DNA of 64,000 bases, from positions 1 to 64,000 of the forward strand of contig NZ_BDBV01000033.1 in the NCBI RefSeq assembly GCF_001613165.1, given 5' to 3'. Positions 16,714-24,872 of the stretch are shown piece after piece (position 1 is the first letter of the stretch; each line of letters begins with the position of its first letter). This DNA is from Nocardia mexicana NBRC 108244 (lineage in GTDB: Bacteria; Actinomycetota; Actinomycetes; Mycobacteriales; Mycobacteriaceae). The notes beneath the pieces were generated by a model. The model had not been told where the DNA came from. It was given only the letters and a program-made list of their open reading frames with translations, and did no database searches. Made by a program: the position numbers and the translations under genes.

Positions 16714-17034
16714 TCAATGACCCGTCTCGGCGAGAACGCCGACGAGGTAGAGGGCCAGGACGGCGAGCCAGAGTGCGGCCAGCCAGGCGTCGGTGGCGTG
16801 GCGCAGCCGGGCGGGGCCGGTCCGGACCTCCATGAAGTGACGGATTATCAAGCGGCACTTGAGGTATCCGAGGGCCACCACGGCGACGGTGATGGGGATG
16901 CTGGCCGCGGTGCTGCCGCCGGAGTGGCCGGGGCCCAGCCACCAGGAGCCTACGGTGATGGCGCACAGCCCGATCCAGACGTAGGTGACGGCGCGCGCGG
17001 CGGTCCCGGCTCGTTTCGTCGCGGTGACGGTCAT
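16714..17034 (-). CDS. Cytochrome c oxidase subunit IV-like small membrane protein
   Basis: 106 residues with three hydrophobic segments (YVWIGLCAITVGSWWLG, ASIPITVAVVALGYLKC, AWLAALWLAVLALYLVGVL), the layout of prokaryotic COX4/CoxIV-type subunits. It follows the subunit III gene by 4 bp. No catalytic subunit I or II gene is in the window, so this is an orphan pair. Last gene of the operon that begins at 21809. Confidence 0.75.
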   Translation of the reverse strand: MTVTATKRAGTAARAVTYVWIGLCAITVGSWWLGPGHSGGSTAASIPITVAVVALGYLKCRLIIRHFMEVRTGPARLRHATDAWLAALWLAVLALYLVGVLAETGH

Positions 17035-17038
17035 CGGC

Positions 17039-17614
17039 TCACCTCATCAGGTAGAACAGGGCGAAGATCACGATCCAGAGCAGGTCGACCATGTGCCAGA
17101 AGACGGCGCCGGATTCGACCAGGACCATGCGGCGGCGGCGCGGGTTGCGGAGTTCGCGGACGACGATTCCCATGATCAGCAGGCCCAGCGCGACGTGCAG
17201 CAGGTGCACGCCGGTGAGCACGTAGTAGAAGCTGAAGAACAGGGTGGAGTTGGTGTCGCCGTGCGCGATACGCGTCGCCCATTCGTAGGCCTTGACCAGG
17301 ATGAACAGCGCACCGCAGAGACCGGCGGCACAGGTCAGGCGGATCGCGCGCGGGTGCTCCCCGGTGCGCGCGGCGGCGACGCTGCGGGCGATGAACCAGG
17401 AACTGGTCAGCAGCACAACGGTATTGGCGACACCGGCGGTCAAGTCGAGGCGCTGCTGCGACAGCAGAAAGTCGTCCGGCGTCATGGCGCGGTAGATCAT
17501 GAAGATGACGAAGTAACCGCCGAAGATGACCAGGTCACCGAACACCATCACCCACATGTGGCCGTCGGCCGGCATTCGGGGTGGCGGCGCCGTCGATGGT
17601 TCGGAGTTCGTCAT
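17039..17614 (-). CDS. Cytochrome c oxidase subunit III-like (NorE-type) protein
   Basis: 191 residues and five hydrophobic segments, including VMVFGDLVIFGGYFVIFMIY and YYVLTGVHLLHVALGLLIMG, the heme-copper oxidase subunit III signature with its conserved HxLHV core. The shorter five-helix form matches NorE-type proteins. The ATG at 17614 has GGAGG upstream; the frame to 17650 adds a poor N-terminus. Genes for subunits I and II are absent nearby, and its upstream neighbours are two unknown membrane proteins. Confidence 0.8.
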   Translation of the reverse strand: MTNSEPSTAPPPRMPADGHMWVMVFGDLVIFGGYFVIFMIYRAMTPDDFLLSQQRLDLTAGVANTVVLLTSSWFIARSVAAARTGEHPRAIRLTCAAGLCGALFILVKAYEWATRIAHGDTNSTLFFSFYYVLTGVHLLHVALGLLIMGIVVRELRNPRRRRMVLVESGAVFWHMVDLLWIVIFALFYLMR

Positions 17615-17630
17615 TGAAGACCTCCGGGAG

Positions 17631-18380
17631 TCAGTCCAAGGGGGGAGCATCAGCGGGTTCGAGCGCGGTGGCGATCTTCAGAAGCACGATCAGACAACCC
17701 AGCCACACAGCGAATACGACCACCGCCAGCCAGAAGGCGATCGAGCCGTTCCAGGCGAACGGCCCCGCCGTCGATACGAACATCTGCGTGGCGATCACCT
17801 CGGTGACGATCTGCCAGATATTCACGTAGGCAAACCATTTGGGAAATATCTGATTCTTGTCGTAGAGGATGGCGACCGCGAGCGCGAAGTAGGCCGCGCT
17901 GAAGCAGCCCAGCGAGCCGTTGTAGGACAGCATGCCCAGGTCGTAGAGCATGGCCAGGATCTGCGGATCGCGATCGGCGCGGAAGGTTGCGGTCAGGAAG
18001 CAGGCGGCGACGAGCAGGCACCCCGGCAGGGCGCCGACGGCCATCCCCCCGAGATATCCGTAGGCGAGGACGGACCCGACCGACATGCGTTTCATGTGGT
18101 AGACGATGATCCCGTTGGTCACTGCCGCCCCGCCGACGATCACCAGCAGGACGCAGAATCCGAGCTGAATCGTGGTGGCATGGCCGTGAAAGAAGTCCGC
18201 CATCTGATCGGCGGTCACGTCCGGGCGTGGCGGCGGCGTCACCCTGGCCAGCAGGCAGAAGACCACGCCGAACGCGGCGTAGAACGCGGGGAAGATCCAA
18301 TAGATGACCCAGACGTCCCGTTTCCCGGGGCGCTCGTTCTGTGTCTCACGACCGACCGTTGTGGAGGCGAGGGCGCTCAC
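17631..18380 (-). CDS. Polytopic membrane protein of unknown function (paralog of its upstream neighbour)
   Basis: 249 residues and about six hydrophobic segments. It aligns by eye with the preceding gene product: both carry MKRM after the second helix, a FRxDRDP motif between helices, FPxW, and GPxAWxGxxxFWL near the last helix. No known family is recognised. GTG 18380 overlaps the stop of the paralog by 4 bp; the open frame continuing upstream is readthrough through the other gene's shadow. Cotranscription with COX3/COX4-like genes suggests a membrane complex. Confidence 0.7.
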   Translation of the reverse strand: MSALASTTVGRETQNERPGKRDVWVIYWIFPAFYAAFGVVFCLLARVTPPPRPDVTADQMADFFHGHATTIQLGFCVLLVIVGGAAVTNGIIVYHMKRMSVGSVLAYGYLGGMAVGALPGCLLVAACFLTATFRADRDPQILAMLYDLGMLSYNGSLGCFSAAYFALAVAILYDKNQIFPKWFAYVNIWQIVTEVIATQMFVSTAGPFAWNGSIAFWLAVVVFAVWLGCLIVLLKIATALEPADAPPLD

Positions 18381-19120
18381 CGGCCCACCCCCTCCTCGAC
18401 CGCTTGGCGGTGCAGTGCCTTGCGCAGGACGAAGAACATGACGACGAGGAACAGCCCGAAAGCTATGGTGCGCAACCAGAACGAGAGCACGCCGTCCCAG
18501 GCCAGTGGCCCGGACTTGACGACCGCCGCCCCGGCCGCGGGCACCATCGCCAGCGCGGTCGCCAGCGAATAATGCCCGACCCAGCGCGGGAACACGGGCG
18601 CGGGCCCGCTGTCGAAATAGACGGCCAGCGCCAGCAGGAGATTCTGGGCGACGACCATTCCGACCGGCGCGACGAACACTATCCAGGCCAGATCGTTGAG
18701 CACCATGATCAATGCCGGATCTCGGTCCGGCCGGAACGCCGCCACCAGGAAGAAGATGTCCGACAGCGCGAAGATCGTCGCCCCGCTGACCGCGGCCGTC
18801 AGATAGCAGTAGGCGAAGACGTGGCTCTGCGTCGCCATCCGCTTCATCTGCACGACGATCACCATGAAGAACGGCACCAGCATGATCCCGCACAGGTTGT
18901 AGGTGACCATGCTGAACCGGATCCACGCGGTGTTGTCCCGGTAGAACTCCGCGACCTGGCCGCCGGTGAGTTCGGGCGACAGCGGCGGCCGGAATCCCGG
19001 AAATGCCACGAACGCGATCAGCAGAATCACCGCGACCACCGGCGCCGTCCAGAGGCAGACCAACTGGGTGCGGACATGCGCCGCCGCGGGCAGGTCTTCG
19101 GCCTCGGCAAGAATCTGCAT
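18377..19120 (-). CDS. Polytopic membrane protein of unknown function (paralog of the next gene)
   Basis: 247 residues and about six hydrophobic segments (for example TAPVVAVILLIAFVAF, GIMLVPFFMVIVVQ, TIAFGLFLVVMFFVL). It shares MKRM, FRPDRDP, FPRW and GPLAWDGVLSFWL with the following gene, which indicates tandem duplication. ATG 19120 is preceded by GGAGGAG. It is not recognised as any named transporter or oxidase subunit. The conserved Arg/Asp pair in a loop between helices is unusual for a plain structural protein and could be functional. Confidence 0.7.
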   Translation of the reverse strand: MQILAEAEDLPAAAHVRTQLVCLWTAPVVAVILLIAFVAFPGFRPPLSPELTGGQVAEFYRDNTAWIRFSMVTYNLCGIMLVPFFMVIVVQMKRMATQSHVFAYCYLTAAVSGATIFALSDIFFLVAAFRPDRDPALIMVLNDLAWIVFVAPVGMVVAQNLLLALAVYFDSGPAPVFPRWVGHYSLATALAMVPAAGAAVVKSGPLAWDGVLSFWLRTIAFGLFLVVMFFVLRKALHRQAVEEGVGR

Positions 19121-19146
19121 CGGTGTGCTCCTCCCGGCGGTCTGAA

Positions 19147-19602
19147 TCAGTTCGTCGGGTGGAGGCCCCGGCGGACGCGGCCCGACACGGCAGCACCCCG
19201 TCCGCGGTCCCGCGGGTACGGCGCGCTGACCGCCGGGACCGCCACCCCGACCTCCAGCCGCACCCGGTCCTGGTAGAAGGCGATGTGGCCGCGCAGGAGC
19301 GCCACCTCCGGGTACGGTTCGGCGTATGCCCAGGCGATCGGGGCGGGGTTGTCGGATGCGCGCCAGTAGTGCGCTGTGCCCTTGAACGGGCACCGCGTGG
19401 TTGTCTCGTCGCGAACCAGAAGGCCCACTCGGACATCGGGTTCCGGCAGATAGAAGGCGATTCCGTGATCCTGTTCGGTGACGAGCAGCGCGGCGGTCGT
19501 TTCCGCGACGACGTGGCCGCCGTAGGTGACCCGGATCAGGTTGCGGACGCGGTGCACGTCGACCCGGTAGTCCGGCCGGTCGGCGTAGCCTGATGGCGGC
19601 AT
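19147..19602 (-). CDS. DUF427 domain protein
   Basis: 151 residues. Contains the DUF427 core: VTYGGHVVAETTAALLVTEQ, then CPFKGTAHYW and AWAYAEPYPEV with a single Cys and conserved aromatic residues. The fold is a small beta-sandwich of unknown function that is common near oxidoreductases in actinobacteria. It lies 18 bp after the thioesterase and 26 bp before the membrane protein pair, so it belongs to the same operon. Confidence 0.85.
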   Translation of the reverse strand: MPPSGYADRPDYRVDVHRVRNLIRVTYGGHVVAETTAALLVTEQDHGIAFYLPEPDVRVGLLVRDETTTRCPFKGTAHYWRASDNPAPIAWAYAEPYPEVALLRGHIAFYQDRVRLEVGVAVPAVSAPYPRDRGRGAAVSGRVRRGLHPTN

Positions 19603-19620
19603 GGTCTCGTCTCCTCGGAG

Positions 19621-20517
19621 TCAGAGCGCGGTGGCCGAGGCCGCGGCGCCGGGTGTTCGGAATCCGCGCAGCATCGCGTGCACGGTGTAGGAGGCGGCCA
19701 ATCTGCCGTCGCGGGTGTGCACGCGGCCCTCGCCCTGGGCGTGGCCGCGGCCGGTGTAGGTGGCCCGGGTGGCGTACAGCAACCAGTCCGTCACGTCGGC
19801 GTCGTCGTGAAAGGTGATGGTGGCCATGGTGATTCCGGTCGAGATCGACCGGTGCGCCATGGCCTCGCCGAAGCCCGGGTGCGGGCGCAGCGCGGCGGCG
19901 ACCGTCCAGTGCGTGATCGACTGGGTGAGCAGCGCCGCGTGCAGGTGGTCGTGCTCGGGAGCATCCCGGAACCGGGTCCACACGTACAGTTCGGGCGGTC
20001 CGGTGCGCTGCGGGTCGGGGTCGTAGGCGTCGTCGACCACCCGGATGTCGCGTCCGTCCACCTCGGTGCCGGGAATCGCCATGGGCCGCAGCCGTTCCGG
20101 GGGAGTGACGTGCGGTATCGGCTCCGCCGCGCGGACCAGGTCGGCCGCTCCGGCATCGAGCAGAACCATTCCGGCGCAGCACATCTCGCCGTGCTGGCCG
20201 ATTCGGATCTGCGCGGTCGTGAAGGTACGCCCCGACCGCAGCGTCTCGGTCGCGATCTCCAGCGGCGCCTCGTGTTCGGCGACGCGCGAGAAGATCATCG
20301 ACGCCGAGGTGACCCGCTGTCCGGGCACCTCTTTCGCGGCGGCCGCCACGGCGGCCCCGAGCAACTGCCCGGCCTCGACCACGTTTCGCTCCGTCGGGCC
20401 GTGGGCGGGGGCGATGTAGCGCCCCGCGCCGTCCGGCCGGACATCCAGCAGGCGCTGCAGTTCCCGCTGGGTCCACGGCATCGGGGAGGCTGCGTCAGGG
20501 GTGTCCGGGCCGGTCAT
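19621..20517 (-). CDS. Acyl-CoA thioesterase-like protein (TesB double hot-dog type)
   Basis: 298 residues. Two hot-dog repeats can be traced: RVTSASMIFSRVAEHEAPLE with SGRTFTTAQIRI in the first half and ISTGITMATITFHDDADVTDWLLY with ARATYTGRGHAQGEGRV in the second, the TesB layout. It is expected to hydrolyse acyl-CoAs. ATG 20517 is the first good start after the upstream stop; no strong ribosome site is visible, so coupling to the upstream gene is likely. Confidence 0.75.
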   Translation of the reverse strand: MTGPDTPDAASPMPWTQRELQRLLDVRPDGAGRYIAPAHGPTERNVVEAGQLLGAAVAAAAKEVPGQRVTSASMIFSRVAEHEAPLEIATETLRSGRTFTTAQIRIGQHGEMCCAGMVLLDAGAADLVRAAEPIPHVTPPERLRPMAIPGTEVDGRDIRVVDDAYDPDPQRTGPPELYVWTRFRDAPEHDHLHAALLTQSITHWTVAAALRPHPGFGEAMAHRSISTGITMATITFHDDADVTDWLLYATRATYTGRGHAQGEGRVHTRDGRLAASYTVHAMLRGFRTPGAAASATAL

Positions 20518-20555
20518 GCGAGGCGGGCCCGCGGCCTCTGGCCCCGCCGCCACCG

Positions 20556-21809
20556 TCAGCTCGCCCTCGCGGCGTAGGCCTCGGCGTACTGCTTGCGCGA
20601 CGTCGTCGAGGTGTCGACATCCTTGGCCTGCTCGCGCAGCGCGCCGACCGTCGCCTGCTCCTTCGGGATGTGCGCGAACGGATCCCAATCCAGGAAGCGG
20701 CAGGCGTTCTGCCAGGTGATCTTGTCGATGTCGGAGTCGTCGGCCCCGGCGGCCTCGAGTTCCTCGAGGACGAATTCCGGCGCGTTCGGCCAGATCGAAT
20801 CGGAGTGCGGGTAGTCGCACTCCCAGGCGATGTTCTCGATACCGATGTCGTGGCGCATCTTCAGCGAGGTCTTGTCGGTGACGTAGCAGGAGACCGTGTG
20901 CTCCCGGAACACCTCGCTGGGCAGCTTGCCGCCGAAGTCGCGGCGCAGCCACTTCTGGTTGGTGTAGTGCCGGTCGGAGCGGTCCAGGAAGAACGGGATC
21001 CAGCCGACGCCGCCCTCGGAGAACGCGACCTTGAGCTTCGGGTAGGTGCGAAATGCCGGTCCCCACAGCAGATCCTGGGCCGCGATCAGCGAAACGCTCG
21101 GGGCCAGCACCATCAGATTGTCGATCGGCGAGTTCGGCGCCAGGTTCAGCACTCGGAAGCCCTGTCCGATATGCAGATTCATCACCGTGCCGTGTTCGGA
21201 CAGCGCGGCGAACACCGGCCCCCAGTACTCCATGTCGTGATAGCTGGGCAGCCCGTCGAGATGCGGCAGCTCCGGCATCGACACCGAATGGCAGCCCTTC
21301 GCCGCCACCCGCGCGATCTCGGCAATCGCCAGCTTCGGATCCCACAGCGGCAGGATCGACAGCGGAATGAACCGGCCCGGATAGGCGCCCGCCCAGTCCT
21401 CGATGTGCCAGTCGTTGTACGCCTGAATCATCGCGACGGTGATCTCGTCCTTGAAGTACGCCAGGTGCCCGGCGCTGAATCCGGCGAAGGTGGGGAAGCA
21501 CATCGAGGCCAGGATGCCGTTGGCGTTCATATCGCGGATGCGCTCGTGCACGTCGTACACCCCGGGACGCATCTCCGCGTAGCCCGCGGGGTCGTAGCCC
21601 CACTCCTCCGGCGGCCAGGAGACGACGGCGTTGAGACCGGTGACGCCGGTGGGCCGGTCCCGGTACACCCACCGGTCGATGCCCTTGTCGTCGACGACGA
21701 CCTTGGGCGCGAGGTCCGCCCACTTCTTCGGCACGTGGCCGTCGAACATGTGGATCGGCTCGACCACGTGGTCGTCGATGCTTACCAGGATCATGTCGTC
21801 GATGTTCAC
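20556..21809 (-). CDS. Amidohydrolase 2 (ACMSD-like) family metal-dependent hydrolase
   Basis: 417 residues. TIM-barrel hydrolase of the ACMSD type: N-terminal SIDDHVVEP metal motif, conserved His in NLHIG, and WECDYPHSD with the catalytic Asp. Relatives decarboxylate or hydrolyse aromatic acids; several sit in actinobacterial steroid/aromatic clusters with no known substrate. GTG 21809 has AGGAG just upstream; the frame extends to 21920 but through the operator region. First gene of the operon that ends with the COX-like genes at 16714. Confidence 0.85.
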   Translation of the reverse strand: MNIDDMILVSIDDHVVEPIHMFDGHVPKKWADLAPKVVVDDKGIDRWVYRDRPTGVTGLNAVVSWPPEEWGYDPAGYAEMRPGVYDVHERIRDMNANGILASMCFPTFAGFSAGHLAYFKDEITVAMIQAYNDWHIEDWAGAYPGRFIPLSILPLWDPKLAIAEIARVAAKGCHSVSMPELPHLDGLPSYHDMEYWGPVFAALSEHGTVMNLHIGQGFRVLNLAPNSPIDNLMVLAPSVSLIAAQDLLWGPAFRTYPKLKVAFSEGGVGWIPFFLDRSDRHYTNQKWLRRDFGGKLPSEVFREHTVSCYVTDKTSLKMRHDIGIENIAWECDYPHSDSIWPNAPEFVLEELEAAGADDSDIDKITWQNACRFLDWDPFAHIPKEQATVGALREQAKDVDTSTTSRKQYAEAYAARAS

Positions 21810-21861
21810 GGGACTCCTCGCTGCTCGTGCTAGTTCGGACGGGTCGACCCCGAGCGTGTGC

Positions 21862-21876
21862 GAGATCAATAATCTC
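21862..21876. promoter_or_regulatory. Secondary operator-like palindrome GAGATC-AAT-AATCTC
   Basis: Degenerate copy of the motif (arms GAGAT and ATCTC are perfect) 7 bp from the stronger site at 21884. It lies 53 bp upstream of the amidohydrolase start. Two adjacent sites suggest cooperative binding. Confidence 0.4.
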
Positions 21877-21883
21877 CACTTGT

Positions 21884-21898
21884 GAGAATCATACTCTC
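21884..21898. promoter_or_regulatory. Operator-like palindrome GAGAAT-CAT-ACTCTC
   Basis: One mismatch from perfect symmetry. It lies upstream of the seven-gene operon (start 21809) and just downstream of the mftR stop (21921). It links the COX-like membrane module to the catabolic regulon. Confidence 0.6.
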
Positions 21899-21920
21899 GC
21901 CATTGGGGTAGACGATACAC

Positions 21921-22526
21921 TCAGATTTCGGGCCCGGATGCGCTGTCGGGGAAACCGGCCGCGAACGCCCGCAGCGCGGCGTCGAGATATGTCGTCAGGT
22001 CGGCGTCGGCGCACTGCACCCAGCTGTCGTAGGCGGCGCGGCACACGGCCAGCGTCGCCCGCCCGACGGCGAGCGGATACAGCGAATCCGGGGCGGCGCC
22101 GGTGCGGCGCGCGGCGAATTCGCTGATTGCCCGCTCCCACGCGTCGTAGTGCACCGCGGCGCTGGCGATCAGGTCGGGAACGGTGCTGAGCAGGCTCATT
22201 CGCATGCGCAGTTCCGGGATGTCGGCCGCGCGGTAGTCGTTGGCCGCCAGCACCGCCCGGCGGATGCCGGGCATGGTGCCCAGCCCCGACGGGGTCTCGT
22301 CGAGCAGTGTGCGGATCGCGCGGACCTCGCCGTCGAACCGGTACCACAGCACCGCGGCCTTCGACTCGAAGTATCGGAAGAAGGTGCGCGCGCTGACCCC
22401 GGCGGTGGCGGCGATCTGCTCCACGGTCGTCTCCTCGAAGCCCTGGGCGGTGAACAGCTCCAGGGCGATGAGCTCGAGTTCGCGGCGGCTGGTGCCCCGG
22501 GGACGGCCCGCTCTTGTTTCTGGCAC
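21921..22526 (-). CDS. mftR: Mycofactocin system TetR-family regulator MftR
   Basis: 201 residues. The N-terminus GRPRGTSRRELELIALELF and the HTH stretch TTVEQIAATAGVSARTFFRYF match the MftR family, and the gene is divergent from mftA as usual. Family members repress mft genes and respond to acyl-CoAs. An imperfect copy of the regulon palindrome (22547-22562) lies in the mftR-mftA gap, so MftR is a serious candidate for the repressor that reads the motif. No second gene copy is seen in the window. Confidence 0.9.
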   Translation of the reverse strand: MPETRAGRPRGTSRRELELIALELFTAQGFEETTVEQIAATAGVSARTFFRYFESKAAVLWYRFDGEVRAIRTLLDETPSGLGTMPGIRRAVLAANDYRAADIPELRMRMSLLSTVPDLIASAAVHYDAWERAISEFAARRTGAAPDSLYPLAVGRATLAVCRAAYDSWVQCADADLTTYLDAALRAFAAGFPDSASGPEI

Positions 22527-22546
22527 GAAGTGACATTACCGTACTA

Positions 22547-22562
22547 GGAGAACGATATTTCC
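22547..22562. promoter_or_regulatory. Operator-like palindrome GGAGAAC-GAT-ATTTCC
   Basis: Near copy of the regulon motif in the 79-bp divergent gap between mftR (start 22526) and mftA (22606). It is placed to control both directions. Confidence 0.55.
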
Positions 22563-22605
22563 ATTTCGTCACACCGTGACGGAAGCTCGGCTCCCGGGAG
22601 TTCTC

Positions 22606-22701
22606 ATGATGGACAACGACATCGAGTTCGTGGACGCGCTGATCGCGGACGAGACGCTGGTCGAAGAGGTGTCGATCGATGGCATGTGCGGTGTCTACTG
22701 A
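22606..22701 (+). CDS. mftA: Mycofactocin precursor peptide MftA
   Basis: 31 residues, too short for standard ORF listing. The peptide starts MMDNDIEFVDALIADETLV and ends IDGMCGVY. The C-terminal Val-Tyr is the pair that MftC decarboxylates and cyclises and that MftE then releases as AHDP. GGGAG lies at 22596-22600 upstream; the second Met at 22609 is also a possible start. The gene overlaps mftB. Confidence 0.95.
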   Translation: MMDNDIEFVDALIADETLVEEVSIDGMCGVY

Positions 22702-22978
22702 TCCGCGGCCGTTCGATCTCGACGGCCGCTGGGCGCTGGCGGAGCAGGTCTCGGTGCGGCCCGAGCGGTTCGGGGCGCTGCTGTACCACTTCGGCACCCG
22801 GCGGCTGTCGTTTCTCAAGAGCCGCACGCTGTTTCACGTCGTGACCGGTCTGTCCGATGCCGGGTCGGCGCGGCGGGCCTGCCTCGCGGCGGGCGTGCCG
22901 GAGACCCAGTTGCCCGCCTACCGGACGGCCCTGGCCGCCCTGGCGGCCTCCGACATGATCCGGGAAAGGACCCCGTAA
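22691..22978 (+). CDS. mftB: Mycofactocin biosynthesis chaperone MftB
   Basis: 95 residues from GTG 22691, or 99 from ATG 22679. RiPP recognition element that binds the MftA leader and presents it to MftC. The core RPERFGALLYHFGTRRLSFLKSR is the MftB signature. The gene overlaps the end of mftA and its TAA overlaps the ATG of mftC by one base, so the first three genes are translationally coupled. Confidence 0.9.
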   Translation: MSTDPRPFDLDGRWALAEQVSVRPERFGALLYHFGTRRLSFLKSRTLFHVVTGLSDAGSARRACLAAGVPETQLPAYRTALAALAASDMIRERTP

Positions 22979-24174
22979 TGAGCGCACCGCTGCCACTGGT
23001 CGAGCAGTTCCAGTACGGCCTGGACGCACCGATCTGCCTGACCTGGGAACTGACCTACGCCTGCAACCTGTCGTGCGTGCACTGCCTGTCCAGCTCGGGC
23101 CGCCGCGACCCGCGGGAGCTGACGACCGCCGAATGTCTGGGCCTGATCGACGAATTCGAGCGGATGCAGGTCTTCTACGTCAATATCGGCGGCGGCGAGC
23201 CGACCGTGCGCCCGGACTTCTGGGAGCTGGTCGACTACGCCACCGGCCACCACGTCGGAGTCAAGTTCTCCACCAACGGAATTCGAATCACCCCCGACGC
23301 CGCGCGCCGGATCGCGGCCAGCGGCTATGTGGACGTGCAGATATCGCTCGACGGCGCCACCGAGGCCGTGAACGACGCGGTGCGCGGCGCGGGGTCGTAC
23401 CGGACCGCCGTCACCGCCATGGAGCGGCTGGCGTCGGCCGGCGTGTACGACTTCAAGCTGTCGGTCGTGGTGACCCGCCAGAACGCGGGCCAGCTGGACG
23501 CCTTCCGGGCGATCGCGGACCTGTTCGGCGCCCAGCTGCGGCTGACCCGGCTGCGCCCGTCCGGCCGCGGCGCCGATACCTGGGACGAGCTGCATCCGAC
23601 CGCGCAACAGCAGCGGGACCTGTACGACTGGCTGCGCGACCACGGCGAATCGGTGCTCACCGGGGACTCGTTCTTCCACCTGTCCGGGTACGGCGAATCG
23701 CTGCCCGGCCTGAACCTGTGCGGCGCCGGTCGGGTGGTGTGCCTGATCGATCCGGTGGGCGACGTCTACGCGTGCCCGTTCGCGATCCACGATCGGTTCC
23801 GCGCCGGAAACGTCCGCACCGCAGGGGGATTCGAGACCGTATGGCGGGATTCGGAACTGTTCACCGAGCTGCGCCACCCGCAGACCGGCGGCGCCTGCAC
23901 CGCCTGCGCTGCCTATGATGCCTGCCGCGGCGGCTGCATGGCGGCAAAGTTCTTCACCGGCCTGCCGTTGGACGGCCCGGACCCGGAATGCGTGCGCGGC
24001 TACGGCGATTCGGCACTGGCAACGGTCGACCGAACCGCGGTGCCCAAGCCATCGGAGGACCATTCACACCGCGTCCGCCGCGTCACGATCGGCATGCCGG
24101 GCATGCCGCAGCGGGCCTGTGACGAGAGTCCGCTGGCGGGCTTCGCCGGTCCGGGGCAGCGGGGTGCGCCGTGA
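22978..24174 (+). CDS. mftC: Mycofactocin radical SAM maturase MftC
   Basis: 398 residues. The radical SAM motif CNLSCVHC (CxxxCxxC) is near residues 30-37 and is followed by GGGEPTVRPDF. A SPASM domain with auxiliary iron-sulfur ligands follows (LCGAGRVVCLIDPVGDVYACPF, then CTACAAYDACRGGC). It decarboxylates the C-terminal Tyr of MftA and forms the Val-Tyr bond. The C-terminal ~35 residues (after ATVDRTAVPK) form a low-complexity tail. Confidence 0.95.
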   Translation: MSAPLPLVEQFQYGLDAPICLTWELTYACNLSCVHCLSSSGRRDPRELTTAECLGLIDEFERMQVFYVNIGGGEPTVRPDFWELVDYATGHHVGVKFSTNGIRITPDAARRIAASGYVDVQISLDGATEAVNDAVRGAGSYRTAVTAMERLASAGVYDFKLSVVVTRQNAGQLDAFRAIADLFGAQLRLTRLRPSGRGADTWDELHPTAQQQRDLYDWLRDHGESVLTGDSFFHLSGYGESLPGLNLCGAGRVVCLIDPVGDVYACPFAIHDRFRAGNVRTAGGFETVWRDSELFTELRHPQTGGACTACAAYDACRGGCMAAKFFTGLPLDGPDPECVRGYGDSALATVDRTAVPKPSEDHSHRVRRVTIGMPGMPQRACDESPLAGFAGPGQRGAP

Positions 24175-24872
24175 GGCCGCCGTACCGGCTGGCCGATCTG
24201 GCATGGCCGGATATTCGTGACCGGGCGGCGGCGGGTGCGCTGCTCGCGGTCCCGGTCGGCGCCACCGAACAGCACGGGCCGCATCTGCCGCTGTCCACCG
24301 ACACGGATATCGCGGTCACGCTGTGCGAGCGGCTGGCGCAGTCGCGGCCCGACGTGCTGGTCGCGCCGCCGGTGGCCTACGGATCCAGCGGCGAGCACGC
24401 GGGTTTCGCGGGCACCCTGTCGATCGGCCGGGCCGCCACCGAACTACTGCTCACCGAGCTGGGCCGCAGCGCCTGCGAAACCTTCGGGCGGCTGCTGTTC
24501 GTCTCGACCCACGGCGGCAATGCCGATCCGGTGACGAGGGCGGTCGACCGCCTGCGCGCGGAGTCACGCGACGTACGCGCCTTCGCCCCGTCCTGGAACG
24601 GCGACCCCCACGCGGGCCGCACCGAGACCGCTCTGATGCTGGCCATCCGCCCGCTGGCCGTCCGCTCCTACCGCGCGGTCGCCGGAAACACCCGCCCACT
24701 ACGGGAACTGCTGCCGCAGCTCCGTACCTGCGGTGTCCGCGCCGTCAGCCCGACCGGCATCCTCGGCGACCCGGCGGGCGCGACGGCCACCGAAGGCGGC
24801 ACCCTCATCGAAGTCCTTTCAAAAGCCTTGGCACGCCAGGTCGACCAATGGCACACGACGGAGGCCGCCTGA
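24171..24872 (+). CDS. mftE: Mycofactocin peptidase MftE (creatininase family)
   Basis: 233 residues. Creatininase-type metallopeptidase that cleaves the modified MftA to release the Val-Tyr-derived core. Metal-site motifs are visible: GATEQHGPHLPL (Glu and His), STDTD, STHGGN and GRTETALML. GTG start overlaps the mftC stop by 4 bp. mftD, which follows mftC in mycobacteria, is missing at this position and lies downstream at 27420. Confidence 0.92.
   Translation: MRPPYRLADLAWPDIRDRAAAGALLAVPVGATEQHGPHLPLSTDTDIAVTLCERLAQSRPDVLVAPPVAYGSSGEHAGFAGTLSIGRAATELLLTELGRSACETFGRLLFVSTHGGNADPVTRAVDRLRAESRDVRAFAPSWNGDPHAGRTETALMLAIRPLAVRSYRAVAGNTRPLRELLPQLRTCGVRAVSPTGILGDPAGATATEGGTLIEVLSKALARQVDQWHTTEAA

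Noticed and set aside
17631..19436. Single 601-residue minus-strand protein
   Set aside because: A fusion of a real gene (start GTG 18380) with the shadow frame of the upstream paralog.
19621..21879. Single 752-residue minus-strand protein
   Set aside because: Only the part from 20517 down to 19621 is protein-like; the rest is the shadow of the amidohydrolase at 20556-21809.
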